Shown: positions 21,381-33,222 of the stretch, piece after piece
Numbering within the stretch: the first letter of the stretch is position 1
How the letters are laid out: the number at the start of each line of letters is the position of its first letter
Assembly (NCBI GenBank): GCA_014904985.1
Contig: MU129023.1
Coordinates: 89,841-153,840 of the forward strand
Length of the DNA stretch: 64,000 nucleotides
Source: Hydnum rufescens UP504
Taxonomy: Eukaryota > Basidiomycota > Agaricomycetes > Cantharellales > Hydnaceae
Direction: 5' to 3'
Program-made: the position numbers and the translations under genes
Notes under the pieces: model-generated
What the model saw: the letters and a program-made list of their open reading frames with translations, nothing else
What the model was told of the DNA's origin: nothing
The model's database searches: none

Positions 21381-22959
21381 CTAGTTAACAGAATTCTTGA
21401 AAGCAAAAGTGTCACCAGGAGTGCCCATCCCATCACTATGACTGTACTCATCGCCAGAGAACATACCCTGATCAAATGTATCAGGATTGGGGGGGAAAGG
21501 CACATTACCGAACCCCCTGGAGGTACCAAGGCCTCCACCAGTTGCCATGCCTCGCTGAGCAGCCATAATCACCTGCAGTGTGTGGAGTTGTGCATCTCAG
21601 TCAGCCTTAGCACGGTGCTCTTCAGCCTCAAGTTGGCGCTTGTGCTGATGCTCTTCTGCGGCAATCTGCTCCTTTGCTTCATGTTCGCGAGCACATATCT
21701 TTTCGATTTGGATTTGAGCATGGATGTCGGTTTTATGTTTCAGAGCACTAGCATCGGACTCTGCCATGTCACCAAAAACCACAAGAGCATCCCTCTTCTT
21801 CGAGTGCTTCTTCTTTGCACCAGCCATGCCAGGGGACACAGTGGGTAAATCTGGAGTAGGTGCTTTGTGCTTCTTGGTGGAAGATGATGTGGAGAGACTG
21901 GGGAAACAAGTGGGAATTGGCAAGTCTGGGAAAGGAGTAGCGCAACCGCCCCCAATGGTGAGGCTGGGGGATGCATGAAGACCTGGAAGTGACTACATAC
22001 AAAAAATTAGCAGACAGACACTATAGAGAAGACCAAATTCACCTCATCCTCGTTCTCCTCATGCATTTCTTCCTCTGCCTCAAATCCATCTCCATCTTTC
22101 TCATTGCCAAACGAGACCCCCCAATCAGGACTTCCAATGCAAGCGTCTGCATCAGCAACTGAAATTCCTGTCTTCTCCTTATCATCTTCATCACCTTCAT
22201 CAGAGTTCCGGGAGTCAAAGAGATTCTGAAGAGCATCGCGATGCTCATCCGAAGTCGCAGAGACCACATTCGTAATTCCAATTGGATTAAGAGAGGGATG
22301 CTCCCACCACCATCCATGAAATTCATCGTACCAGGGGAATTTTTGGGCTTTAAAGCCCGCTATTTAGGATGAAGGTATGTTAGACTATCCACAAGTGAAT
22401 ACTGGCGCGTGTGCACCAATCCGATTATATATTTCTGATCCTTCGACAGCTTCACCGACTTCAAGACCCGCTCCTGTTGCACCAAGCTTATTTTGAAAGG
22501 TCTTGTAATCTGACTTCAGGCTGAGGGATGAGGCAGTTAGTAGACAGGAAAGCATGAGATATGAATAGCTTATGAAGCAATCCATGATCCAACTGAAGTT
22601 GCAAAGCATGACTTGTCGGTGTGATAGAGAGCTTTCATCTCAGGATCCTCCGCAAAGGTGTGCTCCGCAAGTTCCGCATGGAGCTGGATGAGTTGAACCT
22701 TGTTTTTCTGAATCGGCCGATTCTCCTTCTTTGCCTCAGTGATAGAGTCAGAGAAAAGGGCACGGCGGAAGGTGTCATCCTCTTGGAGCTTTGCGACAAT
22801 TGTCCATGTCCAATCAGGGTTCTTGGACCATCGGATATAGCTGTTTGGTGTTTTTTTGCTGCCAGTGGACACCTTGGATACAAGCAGTTCAGTGGTATTA
22901 GTACTCAAGGGAGATGGTATGCCTAGACCTACAGCAGAAACCTTCTTGGAGCGTGGCAT
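21381..22959 (-). pseudogene. Harbinger Myb/SANT-like DNA-binding protein, one nonsense codon
   Basis: This is the partner gene of the transposase, which in this superfamily binds the element ends and imports the transposase. It begins MPRSKKVSAVGLG at 22959. The SANT-like region is RWSKNPDWTWTIVAKLQEDD, then FRRALFSDSITEAKKENRP. Following exons read LKSDYKTFQNKLGATGAGLE, FPWYDEFHGWWWEHPSLNP (near 22330-22270), an acidic stretch, and a Lys/Glu-rich coiled segment (HKRQLEAEEHRAKAD). A TGA at 21597-21599 lies between AKAD and DAQLHTLQ, again where CGA would fit. The frame then continues to a stop at 21381 (TFAFKNSVN). Introns are short; the one near 22380 ends in a normal AG. Confidence 0.75.
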
Positions 22960-23215
22960 GGGGATGGATTGAGTTAGATGGTCAAGCGACGTGTGGTGTA
23001 GAGTAGAACATTTCAAGCAGAGTTTGAATTCTCAGATGAGTTACGTTATCTTGAGGCCTTTCTTTTCTCAACCTTTTATGAATCTTGAGGCGACACTTTT
23101 ACCCCCAAGGGCAAAAGATACATGCCAAAGATCAATCTTGAGAGGTACAAAAGAACCTCTTTTTCCAAATCTTTTTTGAATCTTTTGACATGTCTTTTTC
23201 TATCATGAAACCCCC

Positions 23216-24557
23216 TAATGTTCTTTATCAACCTGCATGTGCTCCCTCATGGATGAGTAAAGGCTGTCACCCATGCATGCCAGCTTGTACTCTTGCCTTA
23301 GGTGGCTGCTTTGTCCATACATGGCTGGTACTCTTGCCTTAGCTGGCTGCTTTGTCCATACATGGCTGGTACTCTTGCCTTAGCTGGCTGCTTTGTCCAT
23401 ACATGGCTTGTACTCTTGCCTTAGGTGGCTGTTGTGAGCCTATGGTGCTAGCTTTGAGCCTGCCATTGTTAGTATGAGAGGATTGGATCAATCTTGTTTT
23501 TATTACATAATCCACATGATGTATATAGCTTGGGAATTCCTGATCTCCTATCAAGTTTTTCTTTTGCCAACAGGCTATGGGCCCCAATTAAGCTCTGTGA
23601 TACCTGGAGATTAACCCACAGTGAAGTGGTGTTTCTGTCTCCCTGGCTCTAATGTCCCCATGCTACATGCACCACCCTCCTTGTGTCCATGAATCCCACC
23701 ATGTGTGTGGATTCATCACATGACCAAACCCAAACTCATATTCAACTCTATGGCACTGTATCTGAAAGTATAGCCTGTATTGACTTGAAGCTGTAACCTG
23801 CAACCATGCATCAGGAAAAAGACTTTGCTTCTGAAGCCTTCAAAGCCTTCGGAAGCAAAGTGGATTTTCCTGATGTGGCCCCTGTGACTAACCTGCAACT
23901 GAAACTGAAACCATACCTGTGCCCTGAAAAAGTTACCTGACTGTACACTTAGTTCACTGCCAGGAATGCAAGGGTGGGCACCACTCAGAAGAAAGCACTG
24001 CCAGAGAGTCAGAAAGACTTAACCTCATGTCGGCCTCATGTTTTCCAGCATTTTCCAGCTTTGATTCAAGTTGCACACCAAGAACCCTCCAGATCCTATT
24101 TATTGTGGGGCCAGAGGCTCCAAGGACAGATTAGATGTATATATATATTGGACTGACACAGTTTACATCAGTTTACTTCTATCAATATTGAGTCTTCCAA
24201 GCCAATTTGGCTCCGAAGAAGCCAGTTTGGTTCTGAGGAAGCAAATATGCCAGTTCCCATGGGGTGGCCATTTTTCTCACGGGGGCCCATGGAAGCAAAT
24301 TGCTCGAAAGCACTGTTACAAATAAGTTCCCATGGGGTGACCATGTTTGGTCTGAGGGACTTTGCACTATAAACAAAAAGCAGAAGTGTAAATAAGACCT
24401 TGCAAGCTCAGTCAATAACATGACACGTTAACTGATTTACTTGACCTTGGGGCCTGTGCTCGACCATTCCCCAAGTTACCCCTAGATCGTCCACCATAGA
24501 TCGGCAAGGACAGAATTCATGACCAAATATAAAGTGATCGTGAACTGTTTGTGTTTA
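23216..24557. other. repeat-rich spacer
   Basis: No gene was recognised. It contains the 41-bp minisatellite listed separately. From about 24421 to 24548 it carries the left part of a DUF6534 spacer module (ACTTGACCTTGGGGCCTG), which resumes at 25871 on the other side of the MULE-like element. The sequence is CpG-poor and rich in CTGG/CCAG words. Confidence 0.5.
23287..23450. repeat. 41-bp minisatellite, about 3.7 copies
   Basis: Unit starts are at 23287, 23328, 23369 and 23410, exactly 41 bp apart. Each begins GTACTCTTGCCTTAG and ends CCATACATGGCT. The copies are nearly identical and the last is truncated. Confidence 0.9.
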
Positions 24558-25861
24558 TAGTCTCATTACCAGACCAAGTGAACTCAGTCTGGTGAAATGG
24601 GGAGATCCAAAGGCATGGGCACAATGCTTCCGCTACAGCCAATCAGAAAAAATTTTGACCGGTGTTTGCCAGTGCTTTCAGTTGGGTATGCGACAATCAA
24701 CTTACCAATTATGGGAGCTATTAGTCACGGGCTCTACCTTCCTTGGCAGTATGTTGTCAGGGCGACACTGCTGTCGAAGCCACAAACAGAAAGAGGAAAG
24801 AGATTAATTAACCACACACTATCGCAGTGGGAATCCTGAGTATACACCACACAACCAGGGACACACAAGTCTCACACCTATCGCAGTGGGAATCCTGAGA
24901 GATCGAAACTGGTGATCCCCCAACTGCAAAGGGCTATAAATACTATTTCCTGCACACAGCCTCCAGCCTTCCAGAGCCTTCTGCCATCTTCCATAACCTT
25001 CTGGATTCTCCTAGAATGCCAGCTCCACAGCCCATCAGTCAGCCTCCACAGCCACCATCACTAAGCCTCACTAAGCTGATGCAGCCATGTTACGAATCCT
25101 GTGCACACCTCCACATGGCTATGCCCCAACTTCCATATGTATCCCCCTTAGCATATGTAAGGCAGTGTACACCTGGGTACTCCAAAGGTGTCCAAAGTGT
25201 CAAAGGACTGTAATGATGTGGATGGAGTATGAATTGGGACAGGTGATGTGGATTCAGGGACTGGGGGTAGAGGAGGAGGGGGGGGAGTCTGGATTGGCAA
25301 CTCCATGGACTCACATGGGGAACAAGGGAATGACAGGTGCTGACAAGGGCACCAATGCTGCCACTGGTTGACTACCCAGCCCATAGCCCACTGGCTGAGG
25401 CCTGATAGAACAAGGGCAATAATAATAAGAGAAATGCCAATAATGGCAAGGATGACAATAACCCCCGTAGTGAATGGAGGGAGAGAGGAGACAAGAGCAT
25501 TTGAGGAAGTAGGGGCCATATGATAGAGTTGATGAAGAATGATACTCTGATGGGTAAGTCCTTAGGCAGAAGCAAATGTCAATTTGATCCTGACATATGT
25601 GGGTGGTGCGTTGATATCAAAGGCTGAATAAACCAGGAATTGGCAGCAAAGAACTCAAGCGATCACCAGCCCACTGATGAGGTCCAGCAAAATTGAAACT
25701 ATGGTAGGCATAATAATGATTGCCAGTCAAAAACCAACTGAAAGTTTCAGCAAACACTGGTCAAAACTTTTTCTGATTGGCTGGAGCAGAAGCTTCATGC
25801 CCACACCTTCAGAACTCCCCATTGTACCAGACTGAGCTCACTCAGTCTGGTTACGAGACTA
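24558..25861. mobile_element. MULE-like non-autonomous element with ~140 bp inverted ends and 9-bp target duplication
   Basis: The element starts TAGTCTCATTACCAGAC and ends, on the other strand, TAGTCTCGTAACCAGAC. The inverted ends match for ~140 bp (..ATGGGGAG..GCCAATCAGAAAAA..TTTTGACC..GTGTTTGC..). It is flanked on both sides by TTGTGTTTA (24549-24557 and 25862-25870). The undisturbed target can be read at about 40617 in another spacer module, which proves insertion. Long ends plus a 9-bp duplication fit Mutator-like elements. No transposase is present. Inside lies a ~335 bp block (24757-25093) that also occurs at 55075-55335. Confidence 0.8.
24757..25093 (+). repeat. dispersed repeat with internal TATA box (other copy 55075-55335)
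   Basis: This block is shared with 55075-55335: TGTCAGGG-GACACTGC at the left, GAGATTAATTAACCACACAC, the phrase CAGTGGGAATCCTGAGAGATC, GGTGATCCCCCAACTG, then GGGCTATAAATAC (TATA-like) and CCTCACTAAGCTGA. The copy here repeats an internal ~60 bp segment (two CGCAGTGGGAATCCTGAG). It may be a solo LTR or part of one; ends were not established. Confidence 0.7.
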
Positions 25862-25939
25862 TTGTGTTTACATGGGATGCTTGTAATCCGCAGACTGCCG
25901 ATAACTTGCCTCCAAGTCCGGTTATCCAGTTACTTCACC

Positions 25940-28900
25940 CAGGCAGTGACCCTGACCAGGCCGATGTTGAATGGGCGAGTTCAGGTGGATGGGGGTGGGA
26001 GCAGGAACTTAGATTGATCTCCGGAATCCACAGGATATATACAATGCATTACATAATCAAGGGGAGATTGTCTACCTCCAACAGCCGACCTCCCTATCCA
26101 TCTTGGAACAGTTGTCTTAGGGACATGGCCATAATGGCCAAGGACGCGAATACTGCCCGGGGGGGGGGGGTGGGAATGATGGTTATCGATAAATTCGATT
26201 TACAAACTCTTGACTTAAAGCCCCTCATTCGCTGTCTGGTTGTAGCAAGGCACGGGCCCTGAATCTATGAATCGATTTTCCTCTCGAATATACGGCGGCT
26301 CCCATTAACGGGCTTGCAGATCATTCAAAATATTTATGTATCCCCTGGCGGACTGATGTACTTGGCAGGAACTTACACTTATTCCTCGGGTCTCCATGTG
26401 CGATCATCTAGCGCGAGGTCATAGTATTCTTCCAACCGATGATTTCAGACCCCTCCCTCGATGAATGGGGCTCGGCATGTTACGATCTTGCAGGGATCCT
26501 TTATTCCTATTGATAGTGAAAACTACTGACCCCCTGTCGATTTCGTGCATTGGCTATCCCATCCGCTGAGCTTACTGTCAAGGCGGCAGCGGTCAACTCC
26601 ACTGTGCTATCGATGCTTTAAGATGCCCTATTCTCGACCATCCCAATCATGGAGGTCTAAGTTGTTGAGTTTTGTGTTGGCTGCCTAACTTAATCTAGTG
26701 GAATGGCATACTATATACTCGATCACTATATACTTGATCATACTATATACTTGATCACTTCGATACTGCCCAAGGTTCCACCTGGGACAGAGGCTTGGGG
26801 TTGCACTAAACCCAACCTTGGTATCACTATTCTGGTGAGACTAACCACGCATGATTGAGCAGCATGACAGAGGTAGATATTACACAACACGAACCATGGA
26901 TCTTTATGACCACATCATCACACACCACCTCTCTGGTGATGTTTATCACTGTAGCCTGTGGCCTCTCTTCCTAGAAAACGGACAAGTTCCGATCAGCGTC
27001 CGTTAGCATCACCTGATCCACCCGACATCGCACAGGTCAAGATATATGGATTGAGACGTACATTTCCACGATCCTCCGCCTTCCGTCGTATTCTCATTTT
27101 CATCGAAGAGTTAATCATTTCAAGGAGGCTTGGAGTTTCAAGCCTCGCCCGGAGTCTCTTTCGCATGTGCAGACTGGAAAGCCAAAATAAAATAAAATAC
27201 TTCAGCATCAGTCGTATAACGAGACATATTATAGGGGCGTACTTGGCCAGCATGGTGACGGAATAGAATCCATTCAGTGGCTAGAACAGAATCAAGGAAT
27301 TAGTCTTACATAAAAATATGCTCATTATCGAACGAGCAGGAGACTGAGGGATTGAGTGACCTACCAGGGCGACGACAAGCGCCCGAAAACGGAGCCCGTG
27401 TCTGGAAAGCTGTAATTAGTTCAGCACCAGCATTATAGCAAGGAAAGGAAATCGCCGAAATGCACCATTGCAAGATGGACACACGAGAGAACACTGGTGA
27501 CCAAGCCCGTATTAATGGTGTGCAATACCATACGGTTGATTGCTGAGTCAGTCCTGTGCCACGGAATGACGCGTGAAATCATCAATCAGACAAAGGGATT
27601 AATACACGAATATGGGATCGTGAATGTATCATGATACCCACTTCTGGAACCCGGTCCGCTGATGTCGCAATACCAGACACATACATGTCGCAATCACAAT
27701 ATCTGCGGTTGCCTGAAGGCCACATGATTACACACCATGTGCCATGTTTCAGCGCGGGTTATGGAGTGTTGGAAACAAGAGCAGATAGATTACGGCCAAG
27801 ACGCACCCGGATGGCCGTCCATGACATGGCGACCCACCTATATTCCCTGAACCTCACTTCAAAATCTGTTATTATGTTCCTACAACGGTGAGATACAGCC
27901 AGGTCAGACCAAAAGTGGATAGCTGCACCCTCACTGGAGAGAATACAACGATGCATACATTATGACGCCCTGTGCTGCAGCACGCCAAAACATTGATTTG
28001 ATTGGAATACAATAAGCCAGTCCATCGAGGCGTACGAAAATGAATACTAACCAAGACCGAATCCTACCTCGCGTGAGGAATAAGACAGACGAAACAGACC
28101 ACAAAGCGATGGTAACAGGGAAAGACTAACCGAACTGAACCAAAACAAGGACTTGCTACAAAAGCATAGCACATGAGTTTCAGAGTGATCTATTATGACA
28201 TCGAGGCCACAACATACCACGAGCACGCCCAGATAGAGATTGGCGCTCACTATGGGAACCAAGGGGAATTATGAATGGGATGGCTCTACAGCGAGGATGT
28301 GTGGTAAGACCTACAAGAATGGACACGATGGGCAAAGAATGTCTGCACAGTGACTGATGCGCAGACCTTGAAGCGGATAGTGCCCAAGTCAAGATAAGGG
28401 CATGCACAACAAGAACCGACTCAGTACTCACTGTGCAGATTTGAAATATTGTAAATTCCCTATACGTATGCAATGATTCCATGGGTACAGGGGGGCGGTA
28501 GGGAAAGGAACGGCCAAGGGCCGCGATGGATCCCATACGCACCACGTCGACCGGTTCGTAACCAAAGGATTATCGTAGTTTGCCACAACCCACCAATATA
28601 AAGACTGGGTACTGCACACACTGTGTAACGCACATGTTGTCGGACAACAGAAAGTCTCCGCAGTAAGTCCCAGCCACAGTTGAAGAGAACAGAAAAGGGG
28701 ATACCAACAGTTGAAAAGCTGCCAAAGTCCTTTACAGCGGAAGATGAGGAATATGCCTTGGACGATAAGTGTGTGTGACGCTCACCATAAAAACACCACC
28801 TGAGGGGAGATGGATAACGGGCGATAAATTCACATTTCAAGGGAGTATGGAGAGACGTACCACCAGTTTCATTGGCCTTCCGTCATTAGGAAAGGCGCGA

Positions 28901-29100
28901 TAGTAGCTAGAGGTCTGGACAGTGAGGACACCAAAGCATCTGATGGGTACACTAGATCAGGACTATCCTGGCCATCCCAAAGTTTGGAGGAGATTGACAA
29001 AGCGCTGAGGAGGGTTCCAAAGAACAAGCCACCAACAGTGTTGACTGAGGCGACGGCCATTATCTCCACGAGAGGCGAAGAGAGTGTGGATGGGGGAGGG
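25940..29100. repeat. segmental duplication, copy 2 (partner 15740-18760)
   Basis: See the partner. Differences visible here: a run of ten G at about 26159, a ~120 bp insertion near 25965-26080, and a threefold repeat of the ACTATATACTTGATCA motif at 26705-26760 that is single in the partner near 16375-16398. Both copies keep the same exons in DUF6534 copies B and C. Confidence 0.85.
26993..29060 (-). CDS. DUF6534 seven-helix membrane protein, copy C
   Basis: This is the copy I traced in most detail. ATG 29060 opens MAVASVNTVGGLFFGTLLSA. The intron starting GTCAAT joins to CFGVLTVQTSSYYRAFPNDG and ends at ..MKLV. The next intron (GTACGT..TCAG) leads to VVFLW, then one (GTGAGC..AAAG) to TLEAFQL, then one (GTTGGT..ACAG) to VCSTQSLYWWVVANYDNPLV. 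Later exons give CASVTVQTFFAHRVHSC, ADIVIATCMCLVLRHQRTGF and KTDSAINRMVLHTINTGLVT. The last exon is RKRLRARLETPSLLEMINSS, ending at 26993. Every joined exon keeps frame where checked. The conserved intron between GFQ-K and TDS is shared by all copies. It differs from copy B by scattered substitutions, so both may be expressed. Confidence 0.75.
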
Positions 29101-31182
29101 AAATGGGAGCTCTGAGGGGCTACGTATCAGCTCGGTCTATTGAAACCAAGCTAAATGAAATGCCAGTACACCAGATCCGATGATTCTTCCACTCATTTGC
29201 TTGATGTTAGCGCCTACCCGGCTCGTTCGTTCTCCACGCTACCCCTACATCGTCCGCCATTGACCGACGAGGCCAGAAGTAACGACGGGATATAAATTGC
29301 GATCCCGAACGCTTCTGTTTATATGGGAGAAGGGACCGCTGCGCCTTCCCCGCTGTGCACTATACTGCCTGTGCAGGACAGTGATTCGGCGTAATTCGCA
29401 GGAGGCGGCCGACAGCTTTCTTCATTTACTCCAAATACGACCTCCATGCACGGGGTGGCGAAAAAGACCCTATATGGGATTTCTTTGATAAGAGATACTT
29501 TGGTCGACTGTTCGGTAGATGCCGAATGCCAAAAGCAAATTATCTGATGTGCGCAAATCAATTTAATTGGCCTCAAACCGCTCTCTTTGCAATTTGGGCT
29601 CATGCGAGCTCTATCGTGAAACCCCTCCTGCAGTTATCCACCTCCCCCGGGTGCATTCTGTGGCAGGTCCATTTCATTGATCCCTGCCCCTCTCGGCCAT
29701 ACCAATGAGCGATACATAAATAGCGGAGAAGGCGCATCACGAGGTCGCAGCGGATATCAGACTATCTACATACAATCTCCCTTTTCGCCCACGTTCCCAT
29801 CATCGACGGATCACAAGGTGTCTGGCAGCTCGATCACAATGCAATCCGGTTGTGTCTCTTCAAGATTGGAACGTTATTCAAGCGTGTGTGAACGTCAATT
29901 GCATCATTGAGTTTCGTCTCTTGCAACCTCGCACAAAATCAGGGTGCCTCCCCAATACACATCTAATGTGCGGTACCCATTCGCAGAGGATAGGAACAAA
30001 TTGAACGGCCGCTGGCTGAGAGCAGGTGATACATACGACGATCAGGTAGTGTAGATTCGCCCCCGATCTCATTTTCCCTTCTTTGTATGCTACTTCGTAG
30101 ATCAAGCGCAAAGCCGAAGACTTGAGGGAATCAGCATAAAATTCTGTTCTGGATTTGAATACCTGTTTAGTGTACATTCCATGCCGCGCTCTTAGATTCG
30201 AGGATTGGTGCTTGTCGGTAGCGATAGTCATGGACGAGGGAGCTGACGGGCACTCTGCATATAAGGACCCTCGGTAGACTCTCCTATCATCGGGTTGGAC
30301 AGTCGATGACATGAACCCCCTCTGGCGATACGGTCCGCGTTGCAGTTACTGGGGGCTGAATACAAACGGAAGGCGCCGTCATCAATGGCCGCTGCCCGCA
30401 TTGCCGAGTGGGCCTCATCGAACGTCTACCTTGATGATGATGTTATCAGATTTTAAGTATGTATCTGTGCCGAGAAGGCGTATGCCGTACTATGTAACTA
30501 CGAGGTATGTGGTATCTGCGGGTTGGGTGGAGGCTGGTGTAAAGTGAGAGAGCGGAAAGGACGAGAAAAAAGGGAGGTGTTCGGCGCATTAGGGTAGCTT
30601 GGGGGGAATTGAGAGGGGGTAACTGCAGCGGTGTGGGTGAACGTCTACCTTATCGGACCTCGGACAGTACTTGAAGGAGACACCATATGTCACCATATAG
30701 GAATCAAGGGGGAATGGGTCAGATCAGGTTGCGAACCAAGGAAGATTGGACATTTTAATAGCCATCCTGTTTCTCTGCTAGACCTCATTGGATTTTCTTA
30801 TGAAGTAAGGCAAATAGGGACACACTCCCAAGACCATCTCTACTGTATAATGTGAGTGGGGTTCCCAGCTAATGATAGGATACATCCAACAGAACCTCAA
30901 CACTTGCTTAGTCATTGAGGCCGCTTTGGGTTCAGGTTCAGATCCCCCACAAAACAGGGTTCTGAGCCCCAGTAAACCGAACTTTCGCATCACCGTTCTG
31001 ACGAGACTAACGACGATAGAAAGCAGATCATGGGACAGCATGACAAAGGCAGGGTTCATCCAATACGAACCATCCGGTTTTATGTCCACTTCATAAGATC
31101 CCACCTCCCTGGTGGTATTTACTTGTACGCTCTCTTCCTACAAAAAACAGACATGTTCCGATTGGTGCTAGTTAGCATCACC
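29061..31182. repeat. spacer module upstream of copy C and 3' flank of copy D
   Basis: 29100-30640 is the long form of the module found upstream of each DUF6534 copy. It contains blocks shared with 33300-34480, 37200-37960, 40450-41660 and 43800-44560 (GCCAGAAGTAACGACGG, CTCTCGGCC..CCAAT, CTCTGCATATAAGGA, GGCTCTCCTATCATCGGG). A 144-codon open frame (29878-30312, -) does not keep its frame in the other modules, so I do not call it a gene. About 30640-31182 is the 3' flank type that follows each copy. Confidence 0.55.
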
Positions 31183-33222
31183 TCATCGCTCCGACATCAC
31201 CAAGGTCAAGATGTATGGATTGAGACGTACATTTCCACAACTCCCTGCCTTCCGCCGTATGCTCATTTTCATCGAGGAGCTGATCAGTTCAAAGTGACCT
31301 GGTGCATCAAGCCTCGCCCGGAGTGTCTTTCGCGTGTGGAGACTTCGAGAGCAAAAATAAAATAAAATACTTCAGCATCGGACATATAGCAAGAGATATT
31401 ATAGGGACGTACTTGGCGAGCATGGTGACAGAATAAAGCCCGCTCAGTGGCTAGAACAGGGTTAAGGAGTTAATCTTTTATAGAAATCTCCTCACTCTCG
31501 AACGAGCAGGAGACTGAAAAATCGCAGAACCTACGAGGCTGATGGCAAGTACACTAACATTGAACCCGTATTTCGAGAGCTGTCGTCGTAATTAGTTCAG
31601 CACCAGCATTATCCTAGTGAAAAACGAAAGGAAATTGCTGAAACGTACCGTCCCAAGAATGATACATGAGAGAACACTGGTGATCAAGCCCGTACTAATG
31701 GTGTACAATATCAGACGATCGATCATCGAATCAGTCCTGTACCACGGAATGAGACGTAGGATCATTAATCAAAGAAAGGGACTCATTTAGTACAGGAATA
31801 TGGGATCGCAGATGTTACCAATATACGCACGTCTGGAACCCAGTCCGCTGATGTCGCAATACCAGACACATCCATGTCGCAATCACAATATCTGCGATTG
31901 CCTGAAGGCCACACAATCACACCATGCGCATGTATCAGCCAGGGCAAGGAGAGTTGGTTAGAAACAAGGGCAGATAGATGACGGCTAACACGCACTTGAA
32001 TAATGAGCCATGATATGGCGATCCACTTATACTTACTGAGTATCACTTTAATATCTAGTACCACGTTCCTACAACAGCGAGAGATCCAGACCAGAAATTT
32101 GTTAATTGGGCCTCGCTGAAGAGAATGCAAGAAAGCATACACTATGACACCGGTTGCTGCGGCGCACCAAAACATCCATTTGATTGGAATATAATAAGTC
32201 GCAGTCCATCGAGATGTACGAAGATGAGAACTAACCAATACCGAATCCTACCGCGTGGGGGGAATAAGACAGGAAGCACATCGTGGAGTGATGGTAACGG
32301 GGAAAGACCAACCGAACTGAACCAACACAAGGACCTCCTGCAAACTCATAGCGCATGACTTTCAGACTGATCGATTATGAAATCAGAGCCACAACATACC
32401 ACGAGCACGCCTAGATAGAGATTGGCGCTCACTACGGAAATCAAGAGGAATTATGAAGGGAATTATGCATGCGATACTTCTCCAGGGTTAATACATGGAA
32501 TGGCCTACGAGAATAGGCACGATGGGCAAAGAAGGTCTGCACAGTGACTGATGCGCAGACCTTGAAGCAGATGGCATCGAGATAAGGGTATGCACAACAG
32601 GAACGGATTCAATACCCACCGCACTTATTTGAAATATTGAAAATTCCCTATAAATATGCGATGATTAGGGGGTCGGTAGGAAAGGAGCGGTGAACAGCCG
32701 GGATGGATCTATACGCACCACGTCGTGTGCGTCAGAGCCGCAGGATTATAGTAGTTTGTAACAACCAACCGATGCAAAGACTGGGTACTGCACGCACTGT
32801 ATAATACACATGTTGTCGGACAGCCGTAAGCCTCTACAGTAGCCACAGCACAGGAAAGGAGATACTAACAGTTGAAAAGCTTCCACAACACTTTACAATG
32901 GAAGATGGGGAATATGTCTCCGAACAGATGTGTATGCGATACTCACCATAAAAAACCCACCTGATAAGAGATAGATAATGGACGGTGAAGGGGCATTTCA
33001 AGGCAGTATACGAGACACATACCACCAGTTTTACCACCCTTCCGTCATTAGGGAAGGCCCGATAATAGCTAGAGGTCTGGATAGTGAGGACACCAAAGAA
33101 TCTGACGAGTACACTGGGTCAGCACTGTCTTGACCATCCTTAAGGTTGGAGGAGATTGACAAAGTGCTGAGGAGGCTACCAAAGAACAAGCCACCAACGA
33201 TATGGACTGGACTGACGGTCAT
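31183..33222 (-). CDS. DUF6534 seven-helix membrane protein, copy D
   Basis: ATG 33222 (MTVSPVHIVGGLFFGSLLST) starts a copy clearly more diverged than B and C. The exon near 33120 reads FGVLTIQTSSYYRAFPNDGR. The ADIVIAT..MCLVLRHQRTG exon lies at 31915-31845. KTDSMIDRLILYTISTGLIT lies near 31740-31680. The C-terminal exon near 31340 reads RARLDAPGHFELISS and stops at 31183. The donor after the RTGFQ exon gives Thr instead of Lys. I did not find a clear nonsense codon in the exons checked, but the QSLYWW-equivalent region near 32800 is degraded and the copy could be inactive. Confidence 0.6.

Larger units (their letters stand above)
19450..23215. mobile_element. PIF/Harbinger-like DNA transposon
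   Basis: The ends are inverted repeats: left GGGTGTTTCATAATAGAAAA from 19450, and right, on the other strand from 23215, GGGGGTTTCATGATAGAAAA. Similarity continues inward through AAAGATTCAAAAAAGATT and a second shared block (ATCTTTTGCCC) about 90 bp in, giving subterminal repeats of ~100 bp. The target duplication is unclear; TA flanks both ends, whereas the family usually shows a 3-bp TWA. Inside are two convergent genes typical of Harbinger elements, a DDE transposase (+) and a Myb/SANT-like protein (-). Each carries one visible nonsense codon, so the element is recent but probably no longer autonomous. Confidence 0.85.

Noticed and set aside
29878..30312. 144-codon frame on the - strand in a spacer module
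   Set aside because: The homologous spacers do not keep this frame open, so there is no sign of coding constraint.
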